DNA from: Pseudomonas sp. CC6-YY-74
GTDB lineage: Bacteria > Pseudomonadota > Gammaproteobacteria > Pseudomonadales > Pseudomonadaceae
Assembly: GCF_002025205.1 (NCBI RefSeq)
Contig: NZ_CP019947.1
Span: 131,501 to 195,500 of the forward strand
Direction: 5' to 3'
Length of the DNA stretch: 64,000 bases
This document shows positions 56,555 through 64,000 of the stretch, in pieces. Below the pieces are notes generated by a model. That model ran no database searches and was not told the DNA's origin. It saw only the letters and a list, made by a program, of their open reading frames with translations. Made by a program: the position numbers and the translations under genes. Each line of letters begins with the position of its first letter. Within the stretch, counting starts at the first letter, position 1.

Positions 56555-57946
56555 ATGGATGACCACGGAAGCTTCAAGCCCACCGCTCCAACCCTCTACG
56601 CCCTCGACACCAATGTGTTGATCCACGATCCCAATGCGCTGCTGAATTTTCAGGAGCACCACGTCGCCATCCCGATGACCGTGCTGGAGGAGTTGGACAA
56701 GCTGAAAACCGGCAAGCAAGGCGTCGCCGCTGAGTGCCGGCAGGCTATTCGTTTGATCGACAAGATCCTGGGCAGTGCCACGCCCGAGGAAGTGGAGCAT
56801 GGTGTCGCGATCCAGCGTGAGAAGAGCGGGCCTTGTGGTTTTCTCTCGATTCTCATGACTAAAAGTGCCTCGCCCATTACCTGGCTGCCGGAGGATCTCA
56901 ACGACAACAAGATCATCAACCAGCTGGTCGAGCTGAAAGCCCGTCGCCCGGACATGTTCGTGGTGCTGGTGACCAAGGACATCAACATGCGCCTGAAGGC
57001 GCGCGCCTGCGGTATCGACTCGGAGGACTACCACACCGACCAGCTGGTCGACGATGTGTCGCTGCTGTCCAAGGGTTATCACAGCATGGACGGTTCGTTC
57101 TGGGACCGCGTGAGCAAGGTCGAGACCCGCCAGGATCACGGCCGCACCTGGCACCGGGTGCAACTGATCGATAACCTGCCGGCAGTCCATATCAACGAGT
57201 TCATCATCGACGAGCAGGGCTTCGTCGGCTGGATCAAGGGCATCGAGGCCGATGAATTACTGATCCTCGATCTGCATCAGGAGCCTTTGCTGCATCAGGA
57301 GGCCTGGGGTCTGCGCCCACGGGATATTCACCAGGCGCTGGCGCTGTTCGCCTTGCTCGACCCAGACATCCACCTGGTCAACCTGACCGGTGCCGCCGGT
57401 TCGGGCAAGACCATCCTGGCCCTGGCCGCGGCCATCGAGCAGACCATGGTCAGCAAGCGCTATCGGAGGATTATCGCCACCCGCAGCGTACAGGGGCTGG
57501 ACCAGGAGATCGGCTTCCTGCCCGGCACCGAAGCGGAGAAGATGGAGCCCTGGCTCGGCGCCATTACCGACAACCTGGAAGCGTTGCACATGGATGACGA
57601 GAACACCCACGGCAGCGTCGACTACATCCTGCAGAAGGTGCCGCTGCAGTTCAAATCGCTTAACTACATCCGTGGGCGCAGCTTCCAGCAGAGTCTGATC
57701 CTGATCGACGAGTGTCAGAACCTCACGCCGCATCAGATGAAGACCATCATCACCCGTGCCGGCACCGGCTCCAAGGTGATCTGCCTGGGTAACCTGGCGC
57801 AGATCGATACGCCCTACCTGTCGGCGCCCAGCTCGGGCCTGACCTACCTCACCGAACGCTTCAAGGACTTCTCCCACGGCGTGCACATCACCCTGCAAGG
57901 GGTGCCGCGCTCGATCCTGGCGGAATTTGCCGAAACCCATATGTAG
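56555..57946 (+). CDS. PIN-domain PhoH family ATPase (PhoH2-like)
   Basis: A 463-residue fusion. An N-terminal PIN domain (about 10-150: YALDTNVLIHDPNALLNFQEHHVAIPMTVLEELDKLK, then LVTKDINMRLKARACGIDSEDY) carries the acidic nuclease residues. The PhoH ATPase domain (about 255-460) has Walker A LTGAAGSGKTILALAAA, Walker B SLILIDECQNLTPHQMKTIITRAGTGSKV and a sensor asparagine in LGNLAQID. Such proteins act as RNA helicase/nucleases. GAAGGTGACC precedes the ATG. It is monocistronic. Confidence 0.93.
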   Translation: MDDHGSFKPTAPTLYALDTNVLIHDPNALLNFQEHHVAIPMTVLEELDKLKTGKQGVAAECRQAIRLIDKILGSATPEEVEHGVAIQREKSGPCGFLSILMTKSASPITWLPEDLNDNKIINQLVELKARRPDMFVVLVTKDINMRLKARACGIDSEDYHTDQLVDDVSLLSKGYHSMDGSFWDRVSKVETRQDHGRTWHRVQLIDNLPAVHINEFIIDEQGFVGWIKGIEADELLILDLHQEPLLHQEAWGLRPRDIHQALALFALLDPDIHLVNLTGAAGSGKTILALAAAIEQTMVSKRYRRIIATRSVQGLDQEIGFLPGTEAEKMEPWLGAITDNLEALHMDDENTHGSVDYILQKVPLQFKSLNYIRGRSFQQSLILIDECQNLTPHQMKTIITRAGTGSKVICLGNLAQIDTPYLSAPSSGLTYLTERFKDFSHGVHITLQGVPRSILAEFAETHM

Positions 57947-58076
57947 GAGGCGGTGAGCGGTAAGCTGCAAGCCCTAAGCTGCGAGTTGAACGCGCAGCAG
58001 CCAGGCTTGCAGCTTGCTGCTGCCATATCTGGACTGCTGGGTTTACAATCGGCCGATCCCTGCCTGGAGTAAACCT

Positions 58077-58553
58077 GTGCTAACCCATCTCGATTCCCAA
58101 GGTCACGCCACCATGGTCGATGTCAGCGATAAAGCGCTGACCGTCCGTGAGGCCGTGGCTCAAGCCCTCGTGCGCATGCGCCCGCAGACCCTGCAGATGA
58201 TCGTCGATGGCGCGCATCCCAAGGGCGATGTGTTCGCCGTGGCGCGTATCGCCGGCATCCAGGCCGCCAAGAAGACCGCTGACCTGATCCCGCTCTGTCA
58301 TTCGCTGATGTTGAGCAGCGTCAAGGTCGAATTGCTCGCCCATGGCGATGATGCCGTGCAGATCACCGCGCGCTGCAAGCTGAGCGGGCAGACCGGGGTG
58401 GAAATGGAAGCCCTGACCGCCGCCAGTGTCGCTGCCCTGACCATCTACGACATGTGCAAGGCGGTGGATCGCGGCATGGTCATCGAAAGCGTGCGCCTGC
58501 TGGAGAAGCTGGGCGGCAAGAGTGGTCACTACAAGGCCGAGGACGAGCAATGA
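58077..58553 (+). CDS. moaC: Cyclic pyranopterin monophosphate synthase MoaC
   Basis: A 158-residue enzyme that, with MoaA, turns GTP into cyclic pyranopterin monophosphate, the first step of molybdenum cofactor synthesis. Signatures are [19 protein letters not shown] at the start, [40 protein letters not shown], and [28 protein letters not shown]. The start is GTG 58077, 8 bases after GGAG. The stop overlaps the moaD ATG. Confidence 0.95.
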   Translation: MLTHLDSQGHATMVDVSDKALTVREAVAQALVRMRPQTLQMIVDGAHPKGDVFAVARIAGIQAAKKTADLIPLCHSLMLSSVKVELLAHGDDAVQITARCKLSGQTGVEMEALTAASVAALTIYDMCKAVDRGMVIESVRLLEKLGGKSGHYKAEDEQ

Positions 58554-58798
58554 TTCATGTGCAGTATTTCGCCCGTTACCGCGAGGCGCTGGGCCTGGAT
58601 GGTGAGCAACTGAGCGATACCCAGGAGCTCGCTACCCTTGATGACCTGCGCCAGCACCTGCTGGCTCGTGGTGGGGTGTGGCAGGTGTTGGCCGAGCAGA
58701 ACCTGATGTGTGCACGCAATCAGGAGTTGTGCAGCCTCGACGAACCGCTGGAGGAGGGTGATGAAGTGGCCTTCTTTCCCACCGTGACCGGCGGCTGA
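58550..58798 (+). CDS. moaD: Molybdopterin synthase sulfur carrier subunit MoaD
   Basis: An 82-residue ubiquitin-fold protein, [21 protein letters not shown]...[15 protein letters not shown]. The terminal Gly-Gly becomes the thiocarboxylate that donates sulfur to cyclic pyranopterin. ATG 58550 overlaps the moaC stop (ATGA). The partner moaE lies 157 bases downstream, with a REP palindrome between them. Confidence 0.95.
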   Translation: MIHVQYFARYREALGLDGEQLSDTQELATLDDLRQHLLARGGVWQVLAEQNLMCARNQELCSLDEPLEEGDEVAFFPTVTGG

Positions 58799-58809
58799 GT
58801 TCGCTGCCA

Positions 58810-58869
58810 TCGCGGCTAAAGCCCCTCCCACAAGTGGCCACACATTTGTGGGAGGGGCTTTAGCCGCGA
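58810..58869. repeat. REP palindrome between moaD and moaE
   Basis: Perfect 24-base inverted repeat: the left arm (58810-58833) contains GCGGCTAAAGCCCCTCCCAC, the right arm (58846-58869) is its reverse complement, with a 12-base loop. This is the common Pseudomonas REP form (GGCTAAAGCCCCTCCCAC). It may separate moaCD and moaE transcripts or stabilise the upstream one. Confidence 0.9.
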
Positions 58870-58955
58870 CAGACCGTGTCCATGGCTCTGGCTACGGTTC
58901 TGCATCATTAACCCGGCCTACGTCTTCCCCGTTTACGCTTTGAGGACAATTTTTT

Positions 58956-59411
58956 ATGACCATTCGAGTGCAGATCGAGGCCTTCGATCCGGGGGTTGAA
59001 GTCAACGCGCTGCATGCGGCGAACGTCGGTGTAGGCGCGGTGGTCAGCTTCATCGGCTATGTGCGCGATTTCAACGCGGGCCGCGAAGTCGGCGGTATGT
59101 TTCTCGAACACTTCCCCGGCATGACCGAGAAATCCCTGGCCAAGATCGCGGTCGAGGCCGAGCAGCGCTGGCCGCTGCTGAATATCCAGATTATCCACCG
59201 TATAGGTCGCCTGGAGCCGGGTGACCCCATCGTGTTCGTCGGCACCGCCAGCGCCCATCGTCAGGCCGCGTTCGAGGCGTGCGCCTTCGTCATGGACTAC
59301 CTGAAGACCCGCGCGCCGTTCTGGAAGAAGGAAGACACGGCCGAGGGATCGTGCTGGGTCGAGGGACGCAACAGCGATCAGCAGGCGGCCGAGCGCTGGC
59401 AAAAGCCCTAG
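58956..59411 (+). CDS. moaE: Molybdopterin synthase catalytic subunit MoaE
   Basis: A 151-residue MoaE that inserts two sulfurs from MoaD-thiocarboxylate into cyclic pyranopterin to form molybdopterin. Conserved segments are VGAVVSFIGYVRDFN, LEHFPGMTEKSL, IQIIHRIGRLEPGDPIVFVGTASAHRQAAFEACAFVMDYLKTRAPFWKKE, with the catalytic lysines near the end. TGAGGACAATTTTTT precedes the ATG. It appears intact. Confidence 0.95.
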   Translation: MTIRVQIEAFDPGVEVNALHAANVGVGAVVSFIGYVRDFNAGREVGGMFLEHFPGMTEKSLAKIAVEAEQRWPLLNIQIIHRIGRLEPGDPIVFVGTASAHRQAAFEACAFVMDYLKTRAPFWKKEDTAEGSCWVEGRNSDQQAAERWQKP

Positions 59412-60046
59412 TGGCCTGTGTGGCTAGTTCACTTAATCAATTTCGGCGCCTAAAGTCCTGATGCTACGTTGCCGCGCCTCGCCCTCACCCGCTATGGCTC
59501 GTCGCAGCGGCTTGTCTCAGGCCCCCCCCCGACACCCGCACTTGAGTTAACCCACTAACCGTTCAGGCCACCAGTCCTGAACGGGAAACGGCAAGTACCA
59601 GGCGATTCAGGACGAGTATTCCACCTTCGCCATCTACCCTGGCTTACCTACGTATTGGCTGCAGCGCCGCCAATACGTAGGTAAGCGCCAATTATCATGT
59701 GTACATAATTCCATAAAAAGGAATTCTGTAATCCAGGTCTCGTCATTTAGAAGCAGTCCATCTGTGGCCATACTTATTGAGGTAAGTGTTCTATTCACCT
59801 GCACATCAAACGGCTTTAAGTGCCTGGGCCGTGGCGGCCATGCGTGGTTCTTTCCGAGGAGGCTGGATCTGCTTTTTCTTGAGGGCAGGCTGCTGACAAG
59901 AGGTTTCGGCAATCACGGCCGCACCCTTGATGTTCACATCCCCCTGTGGGCGAGTTATTGCCGATACCTGCAGGTATTCCATGCAAGTCGGGCTCGCGTT
60001 GAGATCGACGCAAGCGCATAACCGATCAGACCCAGAGGCTATAGCC
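59412..60046. other. Intergenic region with a strong hairpin, upstream of the iorAB genes
   Basis: About 635 bases with no gene I can support; short readings in both directions lack conserved features. A perfect 17-base stem, CTTACCTACGTATTGGC (59643-59659) with its reverse complement (59669-59685) around a 9-base loop, stands alone without a U-tract. A run of nine Cs lies at about 59523. A promoter for iorA should lie in the right half. Confidence 0.5.
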
Positions 60047-60517
60047 ATGATTTCGTTACGCCTGAATGAGCAGTTGCATCAATTGGATGCCCCCGAGGAT
60101 ATGCCCTTGCTGTGGGCCATTCGCGACCTAGCTGGCTACACCGGCACCAAGTTCGGCTGCGGTGTGGGGCTGTGCGGGGCATGCACCATTCATATAGATG
60201 GGCAACCGACTCGTTCGTGCATCACCCCGATCAGCTCTGCCGTGGGCAAGCAGGTCACGACCATCGACAACTTGCACAGCGACGCTGTTGGCCAGGTGGT
60301 GCAGCAGGCCTGGCTGAACAAGGCCGTGGCCCAGTGTGGTTATTGCCAGGGTGGTCAGATCATGTCTGCCACTGCGTTGTTGAAAAGCAATCCAGCGCCG
60401 GATGATGCGCAGATTGAAGCGGCCATGGCCGGGAATATCTGCCGTTGTGGTACCTATAACCGGATCAAGGATGCGATCAAAGAGGCTGCTGTCAGCCTGA
60501 AGGAGGCGCGCTCATGA
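60047..60517 (+). CDS. iorA: Isoquinoline 1-oxidoreductase-type (2Fe-2S) alpha subunit
   Basis: A 156-residue two-cluster iron-sulfur subunit of the xanthine-oxidase family. Plant-type cluster: TKFGCGVGLCGACTIHIDGQPTRSC. Second cluster domain: AQCGYCQGGQIMSATALL...GNICRCGTYNRIKDAIKEA. It passes electrons from the molybdenum site in IorB to an acceptor. ATG 60047 has GAGG upstream and gives the typical MISLRLN start. The stop overlaps the iorB ATG. The natural substrate could be an N-heterocycle or an aldehyde; the name reflects the family only. Confidence 0.88.
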   Translation: MISLRLNEQLHQLDAPEDMPLLWAIRDLAGYTGTKFGCGVGLCGACTIHIDGQPTRSCITPISSAVGKQVTTIDNLHSDAVGQVVQQAWLNKAVAQCGYCQGGQIMSATALLKSNPAPDDAQIEAAMAGNICRCGTYNRIKDAIKEAAVSLKEARS

Positions 60518-62829
60518 GCCATCATCCGGATGACTTCGTCGCCTTCAATCTCAGCCGCCGTAAGCTGCTCAAGGGTATGGGCCTGACTGGCGCACTGGTG
60601 ATTGCGGCTAACTGGGGTATGCGCAATGCGTTCGCAGACGACCCCAAGGTCTATGGTGCCGAGGCCATGCCCCATGGCTGGGTCGATAATCCCAAGGTCT
60701 ATATAAGCGTTGGCAAGGACGGCAGCCTGACGGTTATGTGCAATCGCTCGGAGATGGGTCAGGGCGTACGTACCAGCCTGGCTATGGTGGTGGCCGATGA
60801 GATGGACGTCGACTGGGCCAAGGTCAAGGTTGCCCAAGCACCCGGCGACGAGGCGCGATATGGCAACCAGGACACCGATGGTTCGCGCAGCATGCGCCAC
60901 TGGTTCGAACCGATGCGTCGGTCTGGTGCCTCGGCGAAGGCCATGTTGGTCCAGGCCGCCGCCCAGCAATGGGGCGTTGCCGCCGACGAATGCCGTGCCG
61001 AACTGGGCCAGGTACTGCACGCGTCCAGCGGACGCAGCCTGACCTATGGCGCTGTGGCCGAGACTGCCGCGCAGTTGCCGGTTCCCGCGCGTGAGAGCCT
61101 GGTACTCAAGAAGCCTGAGCAGTTTCGCTATATCGGCAAGGATTCGAACCGGGCCATTGATGGCCAGGACATCGTGACCGGCAAGGCTCGTTTCGGCTTT
61201 GACGCCCGTTTCGACGATATGTTGTACGCCGTAGTGGCCCGTCCGCCGGTCTATGGTGGCACGCTGAAAAGCGTCGACAGTGCAGCCGCACTCAAGGTGC
61301 CAGGTGTGCTCAAGATCATCGAGATCGAGAGTACGCCCATTCCGTCCGAGTTCCAGCCCCTTGGTGGGATTGCGGTGGTCGCCAGCAATACCTGGGCGGC
61401 CATAAAAGGCCGTGAGGCACTGGTACTGGAGTGGAACGATGGCCCCAATGGCAGTTATGACTCCGAAACCTTCAAGCAAGGTCTGCTGAAGACCGCGCAG
61501 TCACCGGGCAAAGTCGTGCGCAACATGGGTAACGTGCAGGCGGTCTTCGACAAGGGGGGCAAGCAAGTCAAGGTCGACTATTACCTGCCGCACTTGACCC
61601 AGGCACCGATGGAACCACCGGTATCTACTGCCTTGTTCAAGGACGGCCGCTGTGAAGTGTGGGCACCGGTGCAGGCACCTCAGGTCACCCGTGAGCGGGT
61701 GGCGACGCGGCTGAAGGTGCCATTCGAGAATGTCACGGTCAACGTGACCCTGTTGGGTGGTGGTTTCGGACGTAAATCCAAACCGGATTTCGTCATCGAA
61801 GCGGCGATCCTGGCCAAGGAGTTTCCTGGTCGTCATTTGCGGGTGCAGTGGACCCGTGAAGATGACGTGCATTTCTCTTACTTCCATACGGTTTCGGCGC
61901 AACATCTGGAGGCGGCACTGGGCGATGATGGGCTGCCCACCGCTTGGCTGCATCGTTCGGTATCGCCGAGCATTACTTCGCTGTTCGGAGCGGACTCAGG
62001 GCATCAGGCGGCGTTCGAGCTGGGTATGGGGTTCGTCGCAACGCCGTTCAACGTGGCCAATGTGCGCCTGGAGAACCCGGAAGCCTTTGCCCACACCCGG
62101 GTGGGCTGGTTCCGTTCGGTGCATAACATTCCCTATGCCTTCGCTGAGCAGAGTTTCGTCGCTGAGCTAGCCGCTGCCGCCGGTGCCGACCAGAAAGATT
62201 ACCTGCTGCGTTTGTTGGGGCCGGCACGCCAGATTGATCCACAGGCGCTCAGCGACACCTGGAACTACGGTGAATCGCCGGAGCGTTACCCGGTGGATAT
62301 CGGTCGCATGCGTGCGGTAATCGAAGAGGCGGCGAGCAAGGCCAATTGGGGCAAATCCTTGCCCAAGGGACGCGCTCAGGGGATTGCCGCCCACTACAGC
62401 TTCGTCTCCTATGTGGCGGCAGTGCTCGAGGTCGAGGTCAAGGATGATGGCAAACTGATTGTCCATGATGCGGTGATCGCAATTGATTGCGGCCCGCAGA
62501 TCAACCCTGAGCGCATTCGTTCGCAGCTTGAAGGCGCATGCGTCATGGGTATTGGTCTGGCCACGACCGGTGAGATCAGCTTCAAGAATGGTCGTGTGCA
62601 GCAAGACAATTTCCACAATTACGAAATACCCCGCATGCCATTGGCGCCGAAGTCGGTCGCCGTGCATCTGGTCACGCCGGCTGGCGATCAGCCCTTGGGC
62701 GGTGTCGGTGAGCCAGGCTTACCGCCGATCGCTCCGGCCCTGTGCAATGCGATCTTCAACGCTACCGGCAAGCGCATCCGTGAGCTGCCGATCCGCAAGC
62801 AATTGAGTGGTTGGAAGGGCAGTGCCTGA
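60514..62829 (+). CDS. iorB: Isoquinoline 1-oxidoreductase-type molybdopterin-binding beta subunit
   Basis: A 771-residue molybdenum hydroxylase large subunit with a Tat signal ([22 protein letters not shown]), so the IorAB dimer is exported folded. Cofactor and substrate regions include [58 protein letters not shown] and [35 protein letters not shown] (catalytic Glu in [10 protein letters not shown]). It probably feeds electrons to a periplasmic or membrane acceptor. It overlaps iorA by 4 bases and xdhC by one base. The substrate is not determinable. Confidence 0.9.
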   Translation: MSHHPDDFVAFNLSRRKLLKGMGLTGALVIAANWGMRNAFADDPKVYGAEAMPHGWVDNPKVYISVGKDGSLTVMCNRSEMGQGVRTSLAMVVADEMDVDWAKVKVAQAPGDEARYGNQDTDGSRSMRHWFEPMRRSGASAKAMLVQAAAQQWGVAADECRAELGQVLHASSGRSLTYGAVAETAAQLPVPARESLVLKKPEQFRYIGKDSNRAIDGQDIVTGKARFGFDARFDDMLYAVVARPPVYGGTLKSVDSAAALKVPGVLKIIEIESTPIPSEFQPLGGIAVVASNTWAAIKGREALVLEWNDGPNGSYDSETFKQGLLKTAQSPGKVVRNMGNVQAVFDKGGKQVKVDYYLPHLTQAPMEPPVSTALFKDGRCEVWAPVQAPQVTRERVATRLKVPFENVTVNVTLLGGGFGRKSKPDFVIEAAILAKEFPGRHLRVQWTREDDVHFSYFHTVSAQHLEAALGDDGLPTAWLHRSVSPSITSLFGADSGHQAAFELGMGFVATPFNVANVRLENPEAFAHTRVGWFRSVHNIPYAFAEQSFVAELAAAAGADQKDYLLRLLGPARQIDPQALSDTWNYGESPERYPVDIGRMRAVIEEAASKANWGKSLPKGRAQGIAAHYSFVSYVAAVLEVEVKDDGKLIVHDAVIAIDCGPQINPERIRSQLEGACVMGIGLATTGEISFKNGRVQQDNFHNYEIPRMPLAPKSVAVHLVTPAGDQPLGGVGEPGLPPIAPALCNAIFNATGKRIRELPIRKQLSGWKGSA

Positions 62830-63824
62830 TGGATAACGTCGACCTCGATGTGTTGACCCGCGTACTCGCCTGGCGACGGGCGGGTCATCAGGTACGGTTG
62901 TATACCGTGGTGCAGACCTGGGGCAGCGCGCCGCGTCCGCCGGGCTCGATGCTGGCGCTGCGCGACGATGGAGTGGTGATCGGTTCGGTTTCCGGCGGCT
63001 GCATCGAGGACGATTTGATCCAACGGCAGCTAGACGGGCGGCACGAGGAGCCGGGGCTGACGGTCGGTCTGATTACCTATGGCATGACCCGCGAAGAAGC
63101 CGCGCGGTTTGGCTTGCCGTGCGGTGGCACCCTGCGCCTTACCGAGGAGCTGGTGGGTGATCCTGCCTGGGTCGAAGATGCAATCGCGCGCTGCGCGCGC
63201 CATCAGCTCAGCGTGCGTGAGTTGGACCTGGCCAGCGGCGAGGTGCAGCTTCGCGATGCGGCGGCGGATGACACCTTCGCTTTTGACGAGCAATGCCTGC
63301 GGGTCATTTATGGCCCGCGCTGGCGTTTAATGATGATTGGTGCCGGACAACTGTCGCGTTACGTGGCGGAAATTGCCCTGATGCTCGGCTTCGAGGTACT
63401 AGTGTGCGACCCGCGCAGCAGTTTTTCCGCGGAGTGGGATAATCCGGCTGTGATCCAGGTGACTGGCATGCCGGATGACGCCGTGCTGAGTATCGTGCCG
63501 GATGAACGTACGGCCATTGTTACCCTGACCCACGACCCGCGCCTGGACGACATGGCCCTGCTTACAGCGTTGCAGTCGCGAGCGTTCTATGTGGGCGCTC
63601 TGGGCTCGCGACAGACCACCGACAAACGTCGTGGCTACCTCGCCCAACTCGGCATGACTGACGCAGAAATCAGCCGTTTGCATGGACCTGTTGGCCTGTA
63701 TATCGGGAGTCATACGCCGGTCGAAATCGCCCTATCGTTGATGGCGGAAATCGTTGCCATCAAGAACGGTGTGGTGCACGCGAAGGAGCAACCCGTCCCG
63801 TTGAAGATCGACATTGCCAGTTGA
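62829..63824 (+). CDS. XdhC/CoxI family molybdoenzyme maturation factor
   Basis: A 331-residue XdhC-like protein. The N-terminal CoxI domain has [37 protein letters not shown]. The C-terminal Rossmann domain has [31 protein letters not shown] and [20 protein letters not shown]. XdhC proteins sulfurate the Moco and insert it into xanthine-oxidase-type enzymes. Co-translation with iorB (TGATG overlap at 62827-62831) makes IorB its likely client. Confidence 0.92.
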   Translation: MDNVDLDVLTRVLAWRRAGHQVRLYTVVQTWGSAPRPPGSMLALRDDGVVIGSVSGGCIEDDLIQRQLDGRHEEPGLTVGLITYGMTREEAARFGLPCGGTLRLTEELVGDPAWVEDAIARCARHQLSVRELDLASGEVQLRDAAADDTFAFDEQCLRVIYGPRWRLMMIGAGQLSRYVAEIALMLGFEVLVCDPRSSFSAEWDNPAVIQVTGMPDDAVLSIVPDERTAIVTLTHDPRLDDMALLTALQSRAFYVGALGSRQTTDKRRGYLAQLGMTDAEISRLHGPVGLYIGSHTPVEIALSLMAEIVAIKNGVVHAKEQPVPLKIDIAS

Positions 63825-63840
63825 AGCCCAGGGGGCGAGC

Positions 63841-64000
63841 GTGATCGTCGATAAACAAGGCAGGCGCTTTCGCAATCTGCGGGTGAGCCTGACCTCTGCC
63901 TGCAACTACGCCTGCACCTACTGCGTGCCGGATGGTAAGCGCCTGACCGCCCAGCGTGATGCCTTGCCCTGAACAAGCTGGTCAGGGCTGTCACCTACCT
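63841..64000 (+). pseudogene. moaA: GTP 3',8-cyclase MoaA, 5' end, with a frameshift (runs off the window)
   Basis: GTG 63841, after GGGGGCGAG, starts MIVDKQGRRFRNLRVSLTSACNYACTYCVPDGKRLTAQRDALP, then stops at TGA 63970-63972. The radical-SAM motif CxxxCxxC is intact. If one G is restored (GCCTTGGCCCTG), the frame runs on as DALALNKLVRAVTYL, as MoaA proteins do. So a single-base deletion at about 63965 breaks the gene as written. MoaA acts just before MoaC. Whether this copy is the only moaA cannot be known from the window. A sequencing error is plausible. Confidence 0.82.

Noticed and set aside
59764..60021. 85-codon reading upstream of iorA
   Set aside because: No conserved features, no ribosome site, and it overlaps the expected iorA promoter region.

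Overview
The window is a piece of a Pseudomonas chromosome. The evidence is the complete twelve-gene alginate operon (algD to algA, on the minus strand) with an AlgU-type algD promoter, a ldh plus 2-oxo acid dehydrogenase cluster in Pseudomonas order, a degenerate class II PHA synthase, Pseudomonas-style REP palindromes and the moa genes. The backbone is GC-rich. Two accessory regions interrupt it.

Layout. 1-3.8 kb: ldh (3' end), E1 alpha, E1 beta and E2 of a branched-chain/pyruvate-type dehydrogenase complex. 3.8-6.0 kb: a class V aminotransferase, a phaC relic and SOS-regulated yebG. 6.2-12.1 kb: psiE is split by an AT-rich insert. The insert carries its own intact psiE, a type II restriction-modification system (C5 methyltransferase, controller protein with C-boxes, unrecognised nuclease), a dead staphylococcal-nuclease-like gene and an IS30 element. 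A third, decayed psiE fragment lies at its right edge. 12.2-17.1 kb: DUF4105 protein, SWIM/SNF2 helicase and AraC regulator.

17.1-30.2 kb is a stress/envelope gene block bounded by two imperfect 65-bp direct repeats. It holds a cysteine-less redoxin-fold protein, a fatty acid desaturase, a DUF2254 protein, a YihY/BrkB protein, a SpoIIAA-like protein, a PRC-barrel protein and a VOC protein. It also holds damaged copies of ppk2 (two), nhaA and PQQ glucose dehydrogenase. 30.4-37.2 kb: hemerythrin-like protein, glycine-zipper lipoprotein, EamA transporter, a GAF-GAF-GGDEF-EAL phosphodiesterase, an SDR and membrane proteins.

37.2-54.1 kb is the alginate operon. AlgD and AlgA supply GDP-mannuronate, Alg8/Alg44 polymerise under c-di-GMP control, AlgI/J/F/X acetylate, AlgG epimerises, AlgL degrades stray polymer, and AlgK/AlgE export. 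As written, algE is frameshifted in a run of five Cs near its 3' end, which would block export unless it is a sequencing error. 54.3-64 kb: yaaA, a zinc/cobalt CDF transporter, phoH, moaC-moaD, moaE, then an isoquinoline-1-oxidoreductase-type molybdoenzyme (iorA/iorB) with an XdhC-like maturation factor and the 5' end of moaA, also frameshifted.

The most striking structure is the psiE locus. Three psiE-derived segments meet at the same heptamer TCAAGAC. This suggests repeated insertion at one site by elements that bring a replacement psiE along with restriction-modification cargo.
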